Below, piece by piece: positions 18,368 to 28,037 of a stretch of DNA of 64,000 bases. The notes beneath the pieces are model-generated. The model searched no databases. It saw only the letters and a list, made by a program, of their open reading frames with translations, and was not told where the DNA came from. The stretch comes from Gracilimonas sediminicola. Lineage in GTDB: Bacteria > Bacteroidota > Rhodothermia > Balneolales > Balneolaceae. The DNA lies in NCBI RefSeq assembly GCF_024320785.1, contig NZ_JANDBC010000002.1, forward strand, positions 434,001 through 498,000, in the 5' to 3' direction. Both the position numbers and the translations under genes were made by a program. Within the stretch, counting starts at the first letter, position 1; every line of letters begins with the position of its first letter.

Positions 18368-21300
18368 TGAATGATTTAGAATCTACAGATCGACAGATGA
18401 GTGAAGAAGTGAAAGAAACTACGTATTGGAAGAGTTTAAACGAACTAGCCAATAATAAGGAATACCAGAAATTTGCCGAGCGCGAGTTTCCTGAGAACGC
18501 CACCGAACTTTCGGATGGTGTATCACGTCGTGGATTTTTACGTGTTATGGGAGCTTCCGTAGCTCTGGCCGGGCTCGCCGCTTGCCGCCGACCGGTTCAA
18601 AAAATCCTTCCTTATTCCAAGCAGCCTGAAGATGTAGTTCCCGGCGTACCTTTATATTATGCAACAGCAATGCCTGTTCAGGGCAACCTGGTTGGTTTGA
18701 TTGCTGAAAATCATGAAGGCCGGCCTACCAAGCTTGAAGGTAACGACATGCATCCTGCCAGCCGTGGCGGAACCAGTATTTTCAATCAGGCAGCCATTCT
18801 TGGGCTGTACGATCCTGATCGATCACGATCACCTTTACAAAATGGCGAGAAAGCAACCAAAGCTGACTTTGAAGCCTTCGCCAACTCTCATTTTGCGAAT
18901 ACCGGTCAGCGTATCGCTTTCATTTCTGAAGCAAATTCCTCTCCTACTTACAACAATATTAAGGAGCAGGCCCTTTCGAAATTCAATAATGCAACCTGGG
19001 TTACTTACGAGCCATTTGGCGAAGACAATGTATTAGAAGGTAACCGAATTGCTTTTGGCGGACGACTGAGAACCCATTACAATTTTGAGAATGCGGATGT
19101 CATCGTTTCTTTGAATGATGATTTCATGAGTTCAACGCATCCAAACAGTGTTGAATACGCCAAACAAGTTTCTTCCCGAAGAAAGGTGACCGATACAGAC
19201 GGTGAAATGAACCGTATTTATTCGGTGGAAGATTCTTTCTCACTCACCGGTTCTTATGCCGATCACCGACTGAGAGTTAAAGCCAGCCAAATAGAAGCCT
19301 TTACTTATGCGCTGGCTGCTGCACTTTCTACCCGAGTTAATGGATTGAGTGCTTTCAGCGGTTACTCCAACGAATTTTCTGATCACAAGTGGATTACAGC
19401 TCTTGCTGATGACTTGGCTGCCAACGCCGGACGTTCAGCACTTACACTGGGAAGCCAGCACAAACCTGAAGTGCACGCTGCGGTTGCCGCAATTAATAAC
19501 GCATTAGGAAACACCGGAAGTACGGTTCACTATTTAGAAGTACCACACCTTGATGATCAAAACAGTACTGAAGCTTTTGCCAATGTGGTTTCTGAAATGA
19601 AAGCCGGCAACATCGACACCGTTGTGATGGTGGGTGTGAACCCGGTATTCAACGCCCCGGCTAATCTTGACTTTGAAAACGCCCTCTCTAATGTTGAAAC
19701 CGTAGTCAATCTATCTGATTACGTTGATGAAACTTCCCTGAAATCTACCTGGCACGTAAACCGTGCACATTTCCTGGAAGCATGGGGAGACGGTTATTCT
19801 TATGGCGGAGCACGTTCAGTGATCCAGCCGCAAATCAGGCCTTTGCATGAAGGTTTAAGTGAAATTGAGTTTTTAAATACCATCGTATCCGGTTCTATTA
19901 CTGCCGGTTATGATCTTGTAAGAGACACCTTTCAGGGATACTACCGTTCCGGTTTTGATAACCGATGGACCAATATCCTGCATGACGGTATTGACACTAC
20001 CGGCAACTTTAACGAGGTAAATGTTCGGTTAACCTCCGGATTTACTTCCGCAATGAACCGCGCTACATCCAATGTTACTTCTACTTCCGGTATGGAAGTG
20101 GTTATTCGTCCTGATGCTACTTTGTACGACGGACGTTACGCCAACCTTGGATGGCTTCAGGAGCTTCCCGACCCAATGACGAAAGTTACCTGGGATAACG
20201 TGGCGCTTATGAGTCCTGCTACGGCAGAGAAACTCGGTATTGAAGAAGCCAGTGCCGGACAAGATGATTACGATGTTGTAGAAATTACTGTAAATGGCAA
20301 GAGCATTAATATTGTAGCCTGGATTCAGCCGGGACATGTTGATGATGCCATTACTTTAACCACCGGTTATGGACGGGAAGGAATTGGCCGGGTAGCCAGT
20401 TCCTATATTGATTACACCGCAGGTGGGGTGGATGTTTATCCGTTGAGAGGTACAGATAATATGCTGTATGCCTCAGCCAGCGTTTCCAAGACCGGTGACA
20501 CCTATGAAATTGCCTGTGTTCAGGATCACCACAGCCTTGAAGGACGAGATATGTATCGTCAAGCTTCGATTTCTGAATACAAAGACAATCCGGACTTTGC
20601 TTCCTTTGCCTCGGTTCACACCTATGAAGTGCCGGGAATGAAAGAAGCGGAAGAAATGGGCGAAGATCAGCCTATTTCTCTCTTTGACGAGCAAACCTAC
20701 CCCGATCATGAACCACAATGGGGAATGGCTATTGACCTGAACTCCTGTTTTGGTTGCGGTGTATGTGTAATCGCTTGTCAGTCGGAAAACAATATCCCTG
20801 TTATCGGGAAAAAAGAAGTGAAAATGGGCCGTGAAATGCACTGGATCCGTAATGACCGCTATTATGTGGGTGATGATCCGGATTCACCACAAGCGGTTCA
20901 CCAGCCGGTACCTTGTATGCATTGTGAGCTTGCCCCTTGTGAGCAGGTTTGCCCGGTTGCGGCAACTACCCACAGTGACGACGGCATGAACCAAATGACG
21001 TATAACCGCTGTATCGGAACCCGATACTGCGCCAATAACTGTCCTTATAAAGTTCGTCGATTCAACTTCTTCAACTATCCAAAAGAATACTTAACTACGG
21101 GCGACGATCCTGATATCATCCAAATGGCGATGAATCCGGAAGTAACCGTACGTTTCCGTGGTGTGATGGAGAAATGTACGTATTGCGCCCAGCGCGTGAA
21201 CCGTGCAAAAATTGAAGCCAAGAACAAAACCGGTTCTCCAAAACCGGCAGATGGCGCTGTTAAAACAGCTTGTCAGCAAGCATGTCCTGCCGATGCCATT

Positions 21301-21447
21301 TACTTTGGTGATTTAACCGACGATAACAGCGAAGTTGCGAAAATGAAGCGCAACGAACGAAACTTCCAGATGCTCGAGGAGCTTAACACGCGTCCAAGAA
21401 CATCTTATATGGCTAAACTTACGAATCCAAACCCTGCTTTGGCTTAA
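18367..21447 (+). CDS. actB: Alternative complex III subunit B (molybdopterin-like plus Fe-S)
   Basis: ATG 18367 overlaps the actA stop by one base and gives 1026 residues; the longer TTG frame lies inside actA. A Tat signal is present (SRRGFLRVMGAS, twin Arg at 54-55). The large N-terminal domain resembles molybdopterin oxidoreductases but in ACIII binds no Mo cofactor. The C-terminal domain is NrfC-like with ferredoxin cysteine clusters: CFGCGVCVIAC, CMHCELAPCEQVC, CIGTRYCANNC and CTYC with ACQQACP. These hold the iron-sulfur clusters that carry electrons from the quinol site to ActA/ActE. This fused form is the standard ActB. Confidence 0.95.
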   Translation: MNDLESTDRQMSEEVKETTYWKSLNELANNKEYQKFAEREFPENATELSDGVSRRGFLRVMGASVALAGLAACRRPVQKILPYSKQPEDVVPGVPLYYATAMPVQGNLVGLIAENHEGRPTKLEGNDMHPASRGGTSIFNQAAILGLYDPDRSRSPLQNGEKATKADFEAFANSHFANTGQRIAFISEANSSPTYNNIKEQALSKFNNATWVTYEPFGEDNVLEGNRIAFGGRLRTHYNFENADVIVSLNDDFMSSTHPNSVEYAKQVSSRRKVTDTDGEMNRIYSVEDSFSLTGSYADHRLRVKASQIEAFTYALAAALSTRVNGLSAFSGYSNEFSDHKWITALADDLAANAGRSALTLGSQHKPEVHAAVAAINNALGNTGSTVHYLEVPHLDDQNSTEAFANVVSEMKAGNIDTVVMVGVNPVFNAPANLDFENALSNVETVVNLSDYVDETSLKSTWHVNRAHFLEAWGDGYSYGGARSVIQPQIRPLHEGLSEIEFLNTIVSGSITAGYDLVRDTFQGYYRSGFDNRWTNILHDGIDTTGNFNEVNVRLTSGFTSAMNRATSNVTSTSGMEVVIRPDATLYDGRYANLGWLQELPDPMTKVTWDNVALMSPATAEKLGIEEASAGQDDYDVVEITVNGKSINIVAWIQPGHVDDAITLTTGYGREGIGRVASSYIDYTAGGVDVYPLRGTDNMLYASASVSKTGDTYEIACVQDHHSLEGRDMYRQASISEYKDNPDFASFASVHTYEVPGMKEAEEMGEDQPISLFDEQTYPDHEPQWGMAIDLNSCFGCGVCVIACQSENNIPVIGKKEVKMGREMHWIRNDRYYVGDDPDSPQAVHQPVPCMHCELAPCEQVCPVAATTHSDDGMNQMTYNRCIGTRYCANNCPYKVRRFNFFNYPKEYLTTGDDPDIIQMAMNPEVTVRFRGVMEKCTYCAQRVNRAKIEAKNKTGSPKPADGAVKTACQQACPADAIYFGDLTDDNSEVAKMKRNERNFQMLEELNTRPRTSYMAKLTNPNPALA

Positions 21448-21474
21448 GATATTAATCAGGAATACATCCAAAAC

Positions 21475-22902
21475 ATGAGTAAATACCAATACGTACCGGA
21501 ACCCGCTCTTGTAAAAGGCGACCATGACTTTTCGAGCCTTACGAGACTGATTACCGATATAAATTTACGCCCTACTCCAAAAGCATGGTACCTATGCATG
21601 ATTGCCGCAAACGGCCTGCTTTTTGTTATGGTTGCCGCCATTGGCTACCTGATCTGGGAAGGAACTGGAATTTGGGGACTTAACAATCCCGTTGGTTGGG
21701 GTTGGGCCATCATCAACTTTGTATGGTGGGTTGGTATTGGTCACGCCGGCACCTTGATTTCGGCGATTTTATTCCTCTTCCGGCAGGACTGGCGTACCGC
21801 TATTAACCGTTTTGCGGAGGCTATGACCATTTTTGCGGTAATGTGTGCCGGTGTATTCCCGGCTATTCACGTTGGTCGTATCTGGGTTATTTACTGGGTG
21901 TTCCCGGTTCCTAACTCTATGGCTATGTGGCCGAACTTCAACTCTCCCCTGCTTTGGGACGTGTTTGCGGTTTCCACCTACTTCACCGTTTCCCTGTTAT
22001 TCTGGTATGTAGGACTTGTTCCTGACCTTGCAACCATTCGTGATCGTGCAACCGACAAAATCAGAAAGGTTGTGTACGGAATTTTCTCTCTGGGATGGAC
22101 CGGCTCAAACCGCCACTGGTGGAATTACGAGAAAGCTTATATGATTTTGGCCGGTTTGGCTACTCCGCTGGTACTTTCGGTACACACCATTGTATCCTTT
22201 GACTTTGCCGTTTCCATGATTCCGGGATGGCACACTACCATTTTCCCTCCTTATTTTGTTGCCGGTGCTATTTTCTCCGGTTTTGCGATGGTACTTACCC
22301 TGATGATTGTTGCCCGCAAGATTTACGGAATGAAGGAAATCATGACGGATGATCACATGGAAAAAATGAATATTGTGATCCTGGTTACCGGTTCCATGGT
22401 AGGTTTTGCCTACATGATGGAGTTCTTTATCGCCTGGTACAGTGGCGTTGAATATGAAAAAGCTATTTTTCTGTTAAGAGCAACCGGTCCTTATGCTTGG
22501 GCATACTGGGCAATGATGACTTGCAATGTGTTGTCTCCTCAGTTCTTCTGGTCTAAGAAACTACGCCGCAACGTTGGCTTCACCTTCTTTATTTCTATTG
22601 TGGTGAACATCGGTATGTGGTTCGAACGATTTGTAATTACGGTAACTTCTCTGGCAAACGATTACCTGCCATCGAGCTGGGATTATTTTTCACCAACCAT
22701 TTGGGACGTATTAACTTACGTTGGAACATTTGGCCTGTTTTTCACCATGTTCCTCTTGTTCCTGCGCTTCCTGCCAATGGTTGCACTCGCAGAAATTAAA
22801 GCAGTGATTCCGCTGGCTGACCCTCACAATTACGATGAGGAAACCAAGGAATTTGAAGCCCCAAAAGTAGAAGTGCCGAAACCTCAAGCTGAGAAGGTTT
22901 AA
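21475..22902 (+). CDS. actC: Alternative complex III subunit C, NrfD-like quinol-binding protein
   Basis: This 475-residue polytopic protein has about ten membrane helices of the NrfD/PsrC type. Landmarks are [20 protein letters not shown] and [17 protein letters not shown]. ActC docks under ActB and contributes a quinol-oxidation site in the cytoplasmic membrane. It begins 27 bp after actB and is followed by actD within 4 bp, in the order seen for ACIII operons. A charged cytoplasmic tail ends the protein. Confidence 0.95.
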   Translation: MSKYQYVPEPALVKGDHDFSSLTRLITDINLRPTPKAWYLCMIAANGLLFVMVAAIGYLIWEGTGIWGLNNPVGWGWAIINFVWWVGIGHAGTLISAILFLFRQDWRTAINRFAEAMTIFAVMCAGVFPAIHVGRIWVIYWVFPVPNSMAMWPNFNSPLLWDVFAVSTYFTVSLLFWYVGLVPDLATIRDRATDKIRKVVYGIFSLGWTGSNRHWWNYEKAYMILAGLATPLVLSVHTIVSFDFAVSMIPGWHTTIFPPYFVAGAIFSGFAMVLTLMIVARKIYGMKEIMTDDHMEKMNIVILVTGSMVGFAYMMEFFIAWYSGVEYEKAIFLLRATGPYAWAYWAMMTCNVLSPQFFWSKKLRRNVGFTFFISIVVNIGMWFERFVITVTSLANDYLPSSWDYFSPTIWDVLTYVGTFGLFFTMFLLFLRFLPMVALAEIKAVIPLADPHNYDEETKEFEAPKVEVPKPQAEKV

Positions 22903-22906
22903 GATT

Positions 22907-23452
22907 ATGAGTACAACAGAAAAGAATAATTTATACGGCGTTATAGCTGAGTTCAGAAATCCCAAAGAGCTGATTGATGTTGCTAAAACAATGTCAAAAT
23001 CAGGGTTTAGCAAGTTCGACACCTTTAGCCCATTCCCCATTCACGGAATGGATAAGGCTATGAACCTGAAGAAATCGAAGCTTGGATGGATTGTACTTGG
23101 TCATGCCTGTATTGGTTTTTTTGGAGCACTGGCTATGATGTATTACATGGCTGTTGTTGATTATCCGATGAATATTAGTGGTAAGCCATTATTTAATGCC
23201 CCTGCATGGGTTCCCATCACTTTTGAATTGACAGTGCTTCTGTCTTCCTTCGGAGCTGTTTTCGGGATGTTTTTCCTGAACGGACTTCCGAAACTGAATA
23301 ATCCTCTGTTCAACGTTGAGCGATTTAAGAAAGCAACCGACGACGGCTTCTTTGCCTGCATTGAAGCTGAAGACGACATGTTTGATGCCGATAAGGTTAA
23401 AAAACTATTCGAAGAAGCCGGTGCTACTCACATTGAGGAAGTTTATGAATAA
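22907..23452 (+). CDS. actD: Alternative complex III subunit D (DUF3341)
   Basis: This 181-residue protein has a soluble N-terminal domain beginning LYGVIAEFRNPKELIDVAK, typical of DUF3341/ActD. Two membrane helices follow (about 63-85 and 102-125), then a short C-terminal domain with FFACIEAED and THIEEVYE. ActD is a structural subunit without cofactors next to ActC and ActF. Its 3' end overlaps the start of actE by 8 bp when ATG 23445 is used, suggesting translational coupling. Confidence 0.93.
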   Translation: MSTTEKNNLYGVIAEFRNPKELIDVAKTMSKSGFSKFDTFSPFPIHGMDKAMNLKKSKLGWIVLGHACIGFFGALAMMYYMAVVDYPMNISGKPLFNAPAWVPITFELTVLLSSFGAVFGMFFLNGLPKLNNPLFNVERFKKATDDGFFACIEAEDDMFDADKVKKLFEEAGATHIEEVYE

Positions 23453-24485
23453 AACGAATACTCAAATATCATTTCCAGGAATGAACATTAAAAGAATGTT
23501 TAAGGTTGCGGGCGTCTTTGCGCTCGGAGTCACTTTATCGGCCTGTCAGGGTCAGCTTTCTGAAAAGCCCCCTATTCACCCTAACATGAATATGGACCAG
23601 CAGCCGAGAGTAGAAGCACAGGAAGAAAATAACTTTTTTGCGGATGGTCGTGCCATGCGCCAGCCGGTGGACGGAACCGTTGCCCGTGGTTTGGCTAAAA
23701 CAGACCTTGCCTACTACGAAGGAATTGAAGAAAACGGTGATTTTATTGATTACATCCCGGTTGACCTGACCAAATCATTCCTTTACAGAGGTAAAGAACG
23801 CTACGAAATTTATTGTGCACCCTGCCACGGACAAACCGGTGCCGGGGATGGTATTATTATGGAAGGGAATTACGGATACGTTCCGGCACCTTCATACCAC
23901 GATCAAAGAGTAAGAGAATTATCTGACGGTGAGTTGTATTCCGCTATTTATAACGGCGTACGTACCATGCCTTCCTACTCCACTTTGGTTCCTGTTGAAG
24001 ACCGCTGGGCTATTGTAGCTTACATTCGCGCCTTACAGGAAAGCCAGAATATCAATGAGCAGGAAATTCGGGAATATCCGGTTGATGTAGATGCTATGCA
24101 GGCTGCCTTCGCAGATAAGCAAGCCCGTCAAGATTCCATTGCTGCGGCAAGCACACCTGAAGATGCCCCTGAGCCAACGGTAGATATGGGTAAAGAAGTA
24201 ATTACAGCGAATGGATGTGCTGCCTGCCACAACGAAGACGGAACACCCGGAGGCATTGGGCCAACTTGGGCCGGACTGTTTGGAAGTGAAGGTGAGGTAA
24301 TAACTGCTGACGGCGAGACAATCACCGTTACCAAAGATGAAGATTACATTCGCGAGTCCATCGTTGCTCCTGAAGCTGCAAAACCTGTTGATTATGCACA
24401 GGGTGTGATGGCTTCTTACAGCTACCTCGCCGACCATGAAATTGAGTCGATCGTGCTTTACATCAAAAATCTATCTGAAAACTAA
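23445..24485 (+). CDS. actE: Alternative complex III subunit E with an extra cytochrome c domain
   Basis: ATG 23445 overlaps actD by 8 bp; ATG 23481 is an alternative that gives a more compact lipoprotein signal (VTLSAC). There are two cytochrome c domains. The first is ActE-like with CAPCH at 124-128 and probable Met ligand in RTMPSYS. The second has CAACH at 258-262 and a probable Met in GVMASYS. The second domain closely resembles the C-terminal cytochrome domain of the CoxB encoded downstream (CxxCH, then IGPTWxGL, YIRESIxxP, ending YIKxL). ActE proteins are usually described as single-haem, so this is a two-domain form. It probably hands electrons to the caa3 oxidase. Confidence 0.9.
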   Translation: MNKTNTQISFPGMNIKRMFKVAGVFALGVTLSACQGQLSEKPPIHPNMNMDQQPRVEAQEENNFFADGRAMRQPVDGTVARGLAKTDLAYYEGIEENGDFIDYIPVDLTKSFLYRGKERYEIYCAPCHGQTGAGDGIIMEGNYGYVPAPSYHDQRVRELSDGELYSAIYNGVRTMPSYSTLVPVEDRWAIVAYIRALQESQNINEQEIREYPVDVDAMQAAFADKQARQDSIAAASTPEDAPEPTVDMGKEVITANGCAACHNEDGTPGGIGPTWAGLFGSEGEVITADGETITVTKDEDYIRESIVAPEAAKPVDYAQGVMASYSYLADHEIESIVLYIKNLSEN

Positions 24486-24510
24486 GAACTTTGCTTAATA
24501 CACTTACACA

Positions 24511-25707
24511 ATGAGTCATAAGCCTACAATAACAGATTCTTTACAATTTCCAGCCGACAGCAAAGTTCCTCGTGCCCTATTCGGTGTTGGTGCCGTTGGC
24601 CTGATTGCCAGCCTTGTTGGCTACTTTTTGGATGCCGACCAGTTTTTCTTCTCGTACCTGGTTAGCTTTGTCTTTTTTACCGGTATTGCTTTAGCCGCCC
24701 TTTTGATGGTCATGCTGCACCATATCACCCGATCTTCATGGGGGGTATTGGTTCGAAGAATATCGGAGTCGTTTACGGCCAACCTTTGGATATGGGCCAT
24801 ATTTGTGGTCCCTGTAATACTTGGGATTCATAATTTGTACCACTGGAGCCATGAAGATGCCGTTATGGCCGACAAAATTCTTAAAGGGAAATCAGCTTAC
24901 CTGAATACACCCTTCTTTATTGCCCGTCAGTTTATCTACTTTGCCATCTGGGGATATCTTGGTTATAAACTGCATAAGGTTTCCGTAGAGATGGATAAAA
25001 CCAATGACTGGGGATTAACCAGCTTGTTGCGCAAAGTAAGTGCCCCGGGTATTCCTTTGTTTGCTCTTTCTATTGCATTTGCCAGCTTCGACTGGTTGAT
25101 GTCGCTTGACCCTCACTGGTTTTCAACCATGTTTGGCGTGTACTTTTTCTCTATCAGTTTCCAGGCTTTTTGGCCTATTATGATTCTGCTGATTTTCTTT
25201 ATGCAGAGCAAGGGGATTTTGAAAAACACCATTCGACAGGTGCACATCTATGATCTTGGTGCCTGGTTCTTTGCGTTCACAGTATTCTATGCATACATCG
25301 CATTCAGTCAGTTTTTACTTATTTATTATGCAAACCTTCCGGAAGAAACCCTGTGGTATTTCCATCGGCTGGAAGGCAGCTGGAAATATATTGCTTACGG
25401 CTTGTTGATCTTCCGTTTTGCGCTACCATTCCTGGTACTTCTTAATCGCGAAGCCAAGAAGAATCGCACTATTTTAGGAATTGTATCGGCAATCGTATTA
25501 ATTATTCACTTTGCAGAAATCTACTGGATTGCCATGCCGGTATTATTTAAACATGGCATCCACTTCAGCTGGATGGACATTACTACTTTCCTTGGATTAG
25601 GAGGCATTTTCTTTGGACTGTTCTTTAACAAATTCAAGCAGCACGATATGGTGCCGAAGAATGATCCAAAACTGGAAGACTGCCTATCCAAATCGTATCA
25701 CCAATAA
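24511..25707 (+). CDS. actF: Alternative complex III subunit F, NrfD-like membrane protein
   Basis: This 398-residue polytopic membrane protein (about ten helices) is related to ActC and the NrfD family. Features include HNLYHWSHEDAVM and FASFDWLMSLDPHW, the latter common in ActF. In ACIII structures ActF is the second NrfD-like subunit and has been proposed to take part in proton translocation. It starts 26 bp after actE. Its C-terminal soluble tail is short and charged. Confidence 0.94.
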   Translation: MSHKPTITDSLQFPADSKVPRALFGVGAVGLIASLVGYFLDADQFFFSYLVSFVFFTGIALAALLMVMLHHITRSSWGVLVRRISESFTANLWIWAIFVVPVILGIHNLYHWSHEDAVMADKILKGKSAYLNTPFFIARQFIYFAIWGYLGYKLHKVSVEMDKTNDWGLTSLLRKVSAPGIPLFALSIAFASFDWLMSLDPHWFSTMFGVYFFSISFQAFWPIMILLIFFMQSKGILKNTIRQVHIYDLGAWFFAFTVFYAYIAFSQFLLIYYANLPEETLWYFHRLEGSWKYIAYGLLIFRFALPFLVLLNREAKKNRTILGIVSAIVLIIHFAEIYWIAMPVLFKHGIHFSWMDITTFLGLGGIFFGLFFNKFKQHDMVPKNDPKLEDCLSKSYHQ

Positions 25708-25719
25708 TCGAATTTACCG

Positions 25720-26250
25720 ATGTCAGAAAAGTATAGCTCAGAATTTAAAGCAAAAGTAGCACTCGAAGCTGTAGCTCAGGGGCGTTCTGTGATTGAGAAA
25801 ATTGCTCAAAAACATGACGTTTCAGAAGATGATATAATTGAGTGGGCTGCTCAGCTTCAGGATGAAGCTTCTCAGATTTTTACCACCGAAACGGCACATG
25901 CCGACGAGGACGTAAACGAGGAAGTTGACATCACAACTGAAAATGAAGAGTTTGCCGGTGCCGTAGAACACGGCGTGATGAGTGACACCCTCAACTATAA
26001 CAAGTTGATCTTCTGGTCTACCCTGGGAACCGCACTCGTTATTATTTTTGTTATCGGTTTAGTCTATTTTTCTCAATACAGCCTTTTTGAAGCCCAAAAA
26101 CAGGTATCAGCCCAAAGCGGTTATTCAGAAGTACAAGAATTAAAAGCTGAACAAGATCAAGAGCTGAATAGCTTTGGAGTGGTGGACCTTGAGGAAGGTA
26201 TTTACAGAATTCCTATTGACAGCGCTATTAGTAGAATAGCCACAGACTGA
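25720..26250 (+). CDS. HTH (transposase OrfA-like) fused to a membrane anchor, in the act-cox operon
   Basis: The 176 residues show three parts. Residues 1-50 (YSSEFKAKVALEAVAQGRSV, then IAQKHDVSEDDIIEWAAQL) match the helix-turn-helix of IS3/IS911 OrfA-type proteins. An acidic linker follows to about 90. A single membrane helix lies at about 96-117, and a periplasmic tail ends in GIYRIPIDSAISRIATD. No transposase catalytic part or inverted repeats are present. It sits 12 bp after actF and 11 bp before the SCO gene, so it is co-transcribed. A membrane-anchored regulator or an assembly factor with a re-used HTH fold are both possible. Confidence 0.8.
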   Translation: MSEKYSSEFKAKVALEAVAQGRSVIEKIAQKHDVSEDDIIEWAAQLQDEASQIFTTETAHADEDVNEEVDITTENEEFAGAVEHGVMSDTLNYNKLIFWSTLGTALVIIFVIGLVYFSQYSLFEAQKQVSAQSGYSEVQELKAEQDQELNSFGVVDLEEGIYRIPIDSAISRIATD

Positions 26251-26261
26251 CACCAACCATC

Positions 26262-27092
26262 ATGAGACGTTCTACACTGTTAGCAATTATCATGCTTGCA
26301 GTGTTTCTGACTTCACATTCTGCCCAAGCGCAGGTAAATCGTGAAACGCCGGATGCGCTGCAAGATCTCGGTATTGATGAGCATTTGGGAGACTACATCC
26401 CTCTTGATGCCAAGTTTGCAACCTCCGAAGGTGACAGTGTTGTGCTTGGTGATTTACTGGAGGAAGGAAAACCTGTTTTATTGAACCCGCTCTACTACGA
26501 ATGCCCGATGTTATGCGGGCTTGTGATAGACGGAGTGATTAATGTTGTTGATGAACTGGCCTGGAAGCCCGGTAAAGAATTTATTGTAATCTCGATCAGC
26601 ATTGACCCTGAGGAAAATGCTGAACTGGCAGCTAAGTCGAAAAAAAATTACCTGGCCGGTATGGACTCCACCACAAAAGCAGGGTGGCACTTCCTAACCG
26701 GAAAGAAAGATCAGATTGACAAAGTAATTGAAGCTGTTGGATTTGAATACAAAGAAATTGAGAAAACCGGAGAGTTTGCCCATAGTGCGGCAATCATGCT
26801 CCTGAGTCCACAAGGCAAGATTACCCGTTATTTGTACGGCATCTCCTACGACTCATTCAATGTTCGCAGTGCCTTGTATGAATCTGCGGACGGAACGATT
26901 GGTAACACCGTCGATAAACTTGTGATGTACTGTTATCAATACGATCCGGATTCCGGCAGTTATGCGCCGGTAGCAATTAATATTATGAAGCTTGGCGGCT
27001 TGGCTACACTGATAATTCTCGGTATATTCCTCGGCGTGCTTTGGCTTCGCGAAAAACGCAAAAAACCAACCTCAAAAACTGAATTTAACTAA
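26262..27092 (+). CDS. SCO1/SenC-family copper chaperone
   Basis: This 276-residue protein has a signal peptide (to about residue 24), a thioredoxin-fold SCO domain and a C-terminal membrane helix (about 245-262). The copper site is visible as CPMLC (C81, C85) and a downstream His in FAHSAAI (H174). SCO proteins load or reduce the CuA centre of cytochrome oxidase subunit II, and coxB follows directly, overlapping by one base. A C-terminal anchor instead of an N-terminal one is a common variant in this group. Confidence 0.93.
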   Translation: MRRSTLLAIIMLAVFLTSHSAQAQVNRETPDALQDLGIDEHLGDYIPLDAKFATSEGDSVVLGDLLEEGKPVLLNPLYYECPMLCGLVIDGVINVVDELAWKPGKEFIVISISIDPEENAELAAKSKKNYLAGMDSTTKAGWHFLTGKKDQIDKVIEAVGFEYKEIEKTGEFAHSAAIMLLSPQGKITRYLYGISYDSFNVRSALYESADGTIGNTVDKLVMYCYQYDPDSGSYAPVAINIMKLGGLATLIILGIFLGVLWLREKRKKPTSKTEFN

Positions 27093-28036
27093 TGGGCAGT
27101 TTATTCGATTTTATGCTCCCGGAGCTTAAATCTCCGATGACGGGAGCAAGTACCGATGCGCTGATGGCATTCATCCACATCGTCAGTTTTATCATTCTTG
27201 CCGGTGTCTCCATTGCAATGATCTATTTTGCAATTAAGTACAAGCGCAAATCAGAAAATGATAAAACACCGCTTATCACCCACAACAACACCCTGGAAAT
27301 TACCTGGTCGGTAATACCCCTTCTGCTGGTTTTTGTTGTTTTTGGATGGGGATACAAAGGATGGCTGAATCTCAAAACCGTACCGGATAACGCATATGAA
27401 ATTCAGGTTTCAGCCTACAAGTGGGGCTGGACTTTCAAATATGAAACCGGAGCACAGGTTGGTAACGAAGTTCATGTACCTGCAGGTCGGCCGGTTAAAT
27501 TGGTGATGCAATCTCAGGACGTACTACACTCCTTTTTTGTACCTGATTACCGAATCAAGCAAGACGTGCTGCCAAACCGATACACCTATGTTTGGTTCCA
27601 GGCTGAAGAAGCCGGTGAATCACAGGTTTTCTGTACCGAATATTGCGGTACCTCCCACTCTGATATGTTGGCTAAAGTAATTGTGCACACCGAAGAAGAC
27701 TTTAAAGCCTGGCTGGATGAGCAAGGAACCGGCGGTGGCGGAACTCCCGTGGAACGCGGTGAGCAACTTGCCACCTTACAAGGTTGTGTAAGCTGTCACT
27801 CTGTAGATGGATCTGATGGTATTGGACCTACCTGGCAGGGCCTGTGGGAGCAAGAACGTAATTTCGAAGACGGTTCTTCCGAAGTTGCCGATCAAAACTA
27901 TATCAGAGAATCCATTCTCGACCCCGGCAGCAAAATTGTTGAAGGATATCAAAACCAAATGGTTAGCTATGAGGGTCGCCTTAGTGACGACGACATCTCC
28001 GACATTATTGAATACATTAAAACGTTAGAAGAATAA
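27092..28036 (+). CDS. coxB: caa3 oxidase subunit II with fused cytochrome c
   Basis: This 314-residue protein has two N-terminal membrane helices and a cupredoxin domain with the CuA ligand set ([12 protein letters not shown], with an upstream His in VLHSFF). A C-terminal cytochrome c domain carries CVSCH (C232-H236) and a probable axial Met in NQMVSYEG. This makes the enzyme a caa3-type oxidase that receives electrons on its own cytochrome domain. That domain resembles the second domain of ActE encoded in the same operon. The gene overlaps the SCO stop codon by one base. Confidence 0.95.
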   Translation: MGSLFDFMLPELKSPMTGASTDALMAFIHIVSFIILAGVSIAMIYFAIKYKRKSENDKTPLITHNNTLEITWSVIPLLLVFVVFGWGYKGWLNLKTVPDNAYEIQVSAYKWGWTFKYETGAQVGNEVHVPAGRPVKLVMQSQDVLHSFFVPDYRIKQDVLPNRYTYVWFQAEEAGESQVFCTEYCGTSHSDMLAKVIVHTEEDFKAWLDEQGTGGGGTPVERGEQLATLQGCVSCHSVDGSDGIGPTWQGLWEQERNFEDGSSEVADQNYIRESILDPGSKIVEGYQNQMVSYEGRLSDDDISDIIEYIKTLEE

Positions 28037-28037
28037 C

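Noticed and set aside
25720-25900. IS3-type transposase gene or insertion sequence
   Set aside because: Only the HTH part matches; there is no catalytic domain, no OrfB and no terminal inverted repeats, and the frame continues into a membrane protein within an operon.
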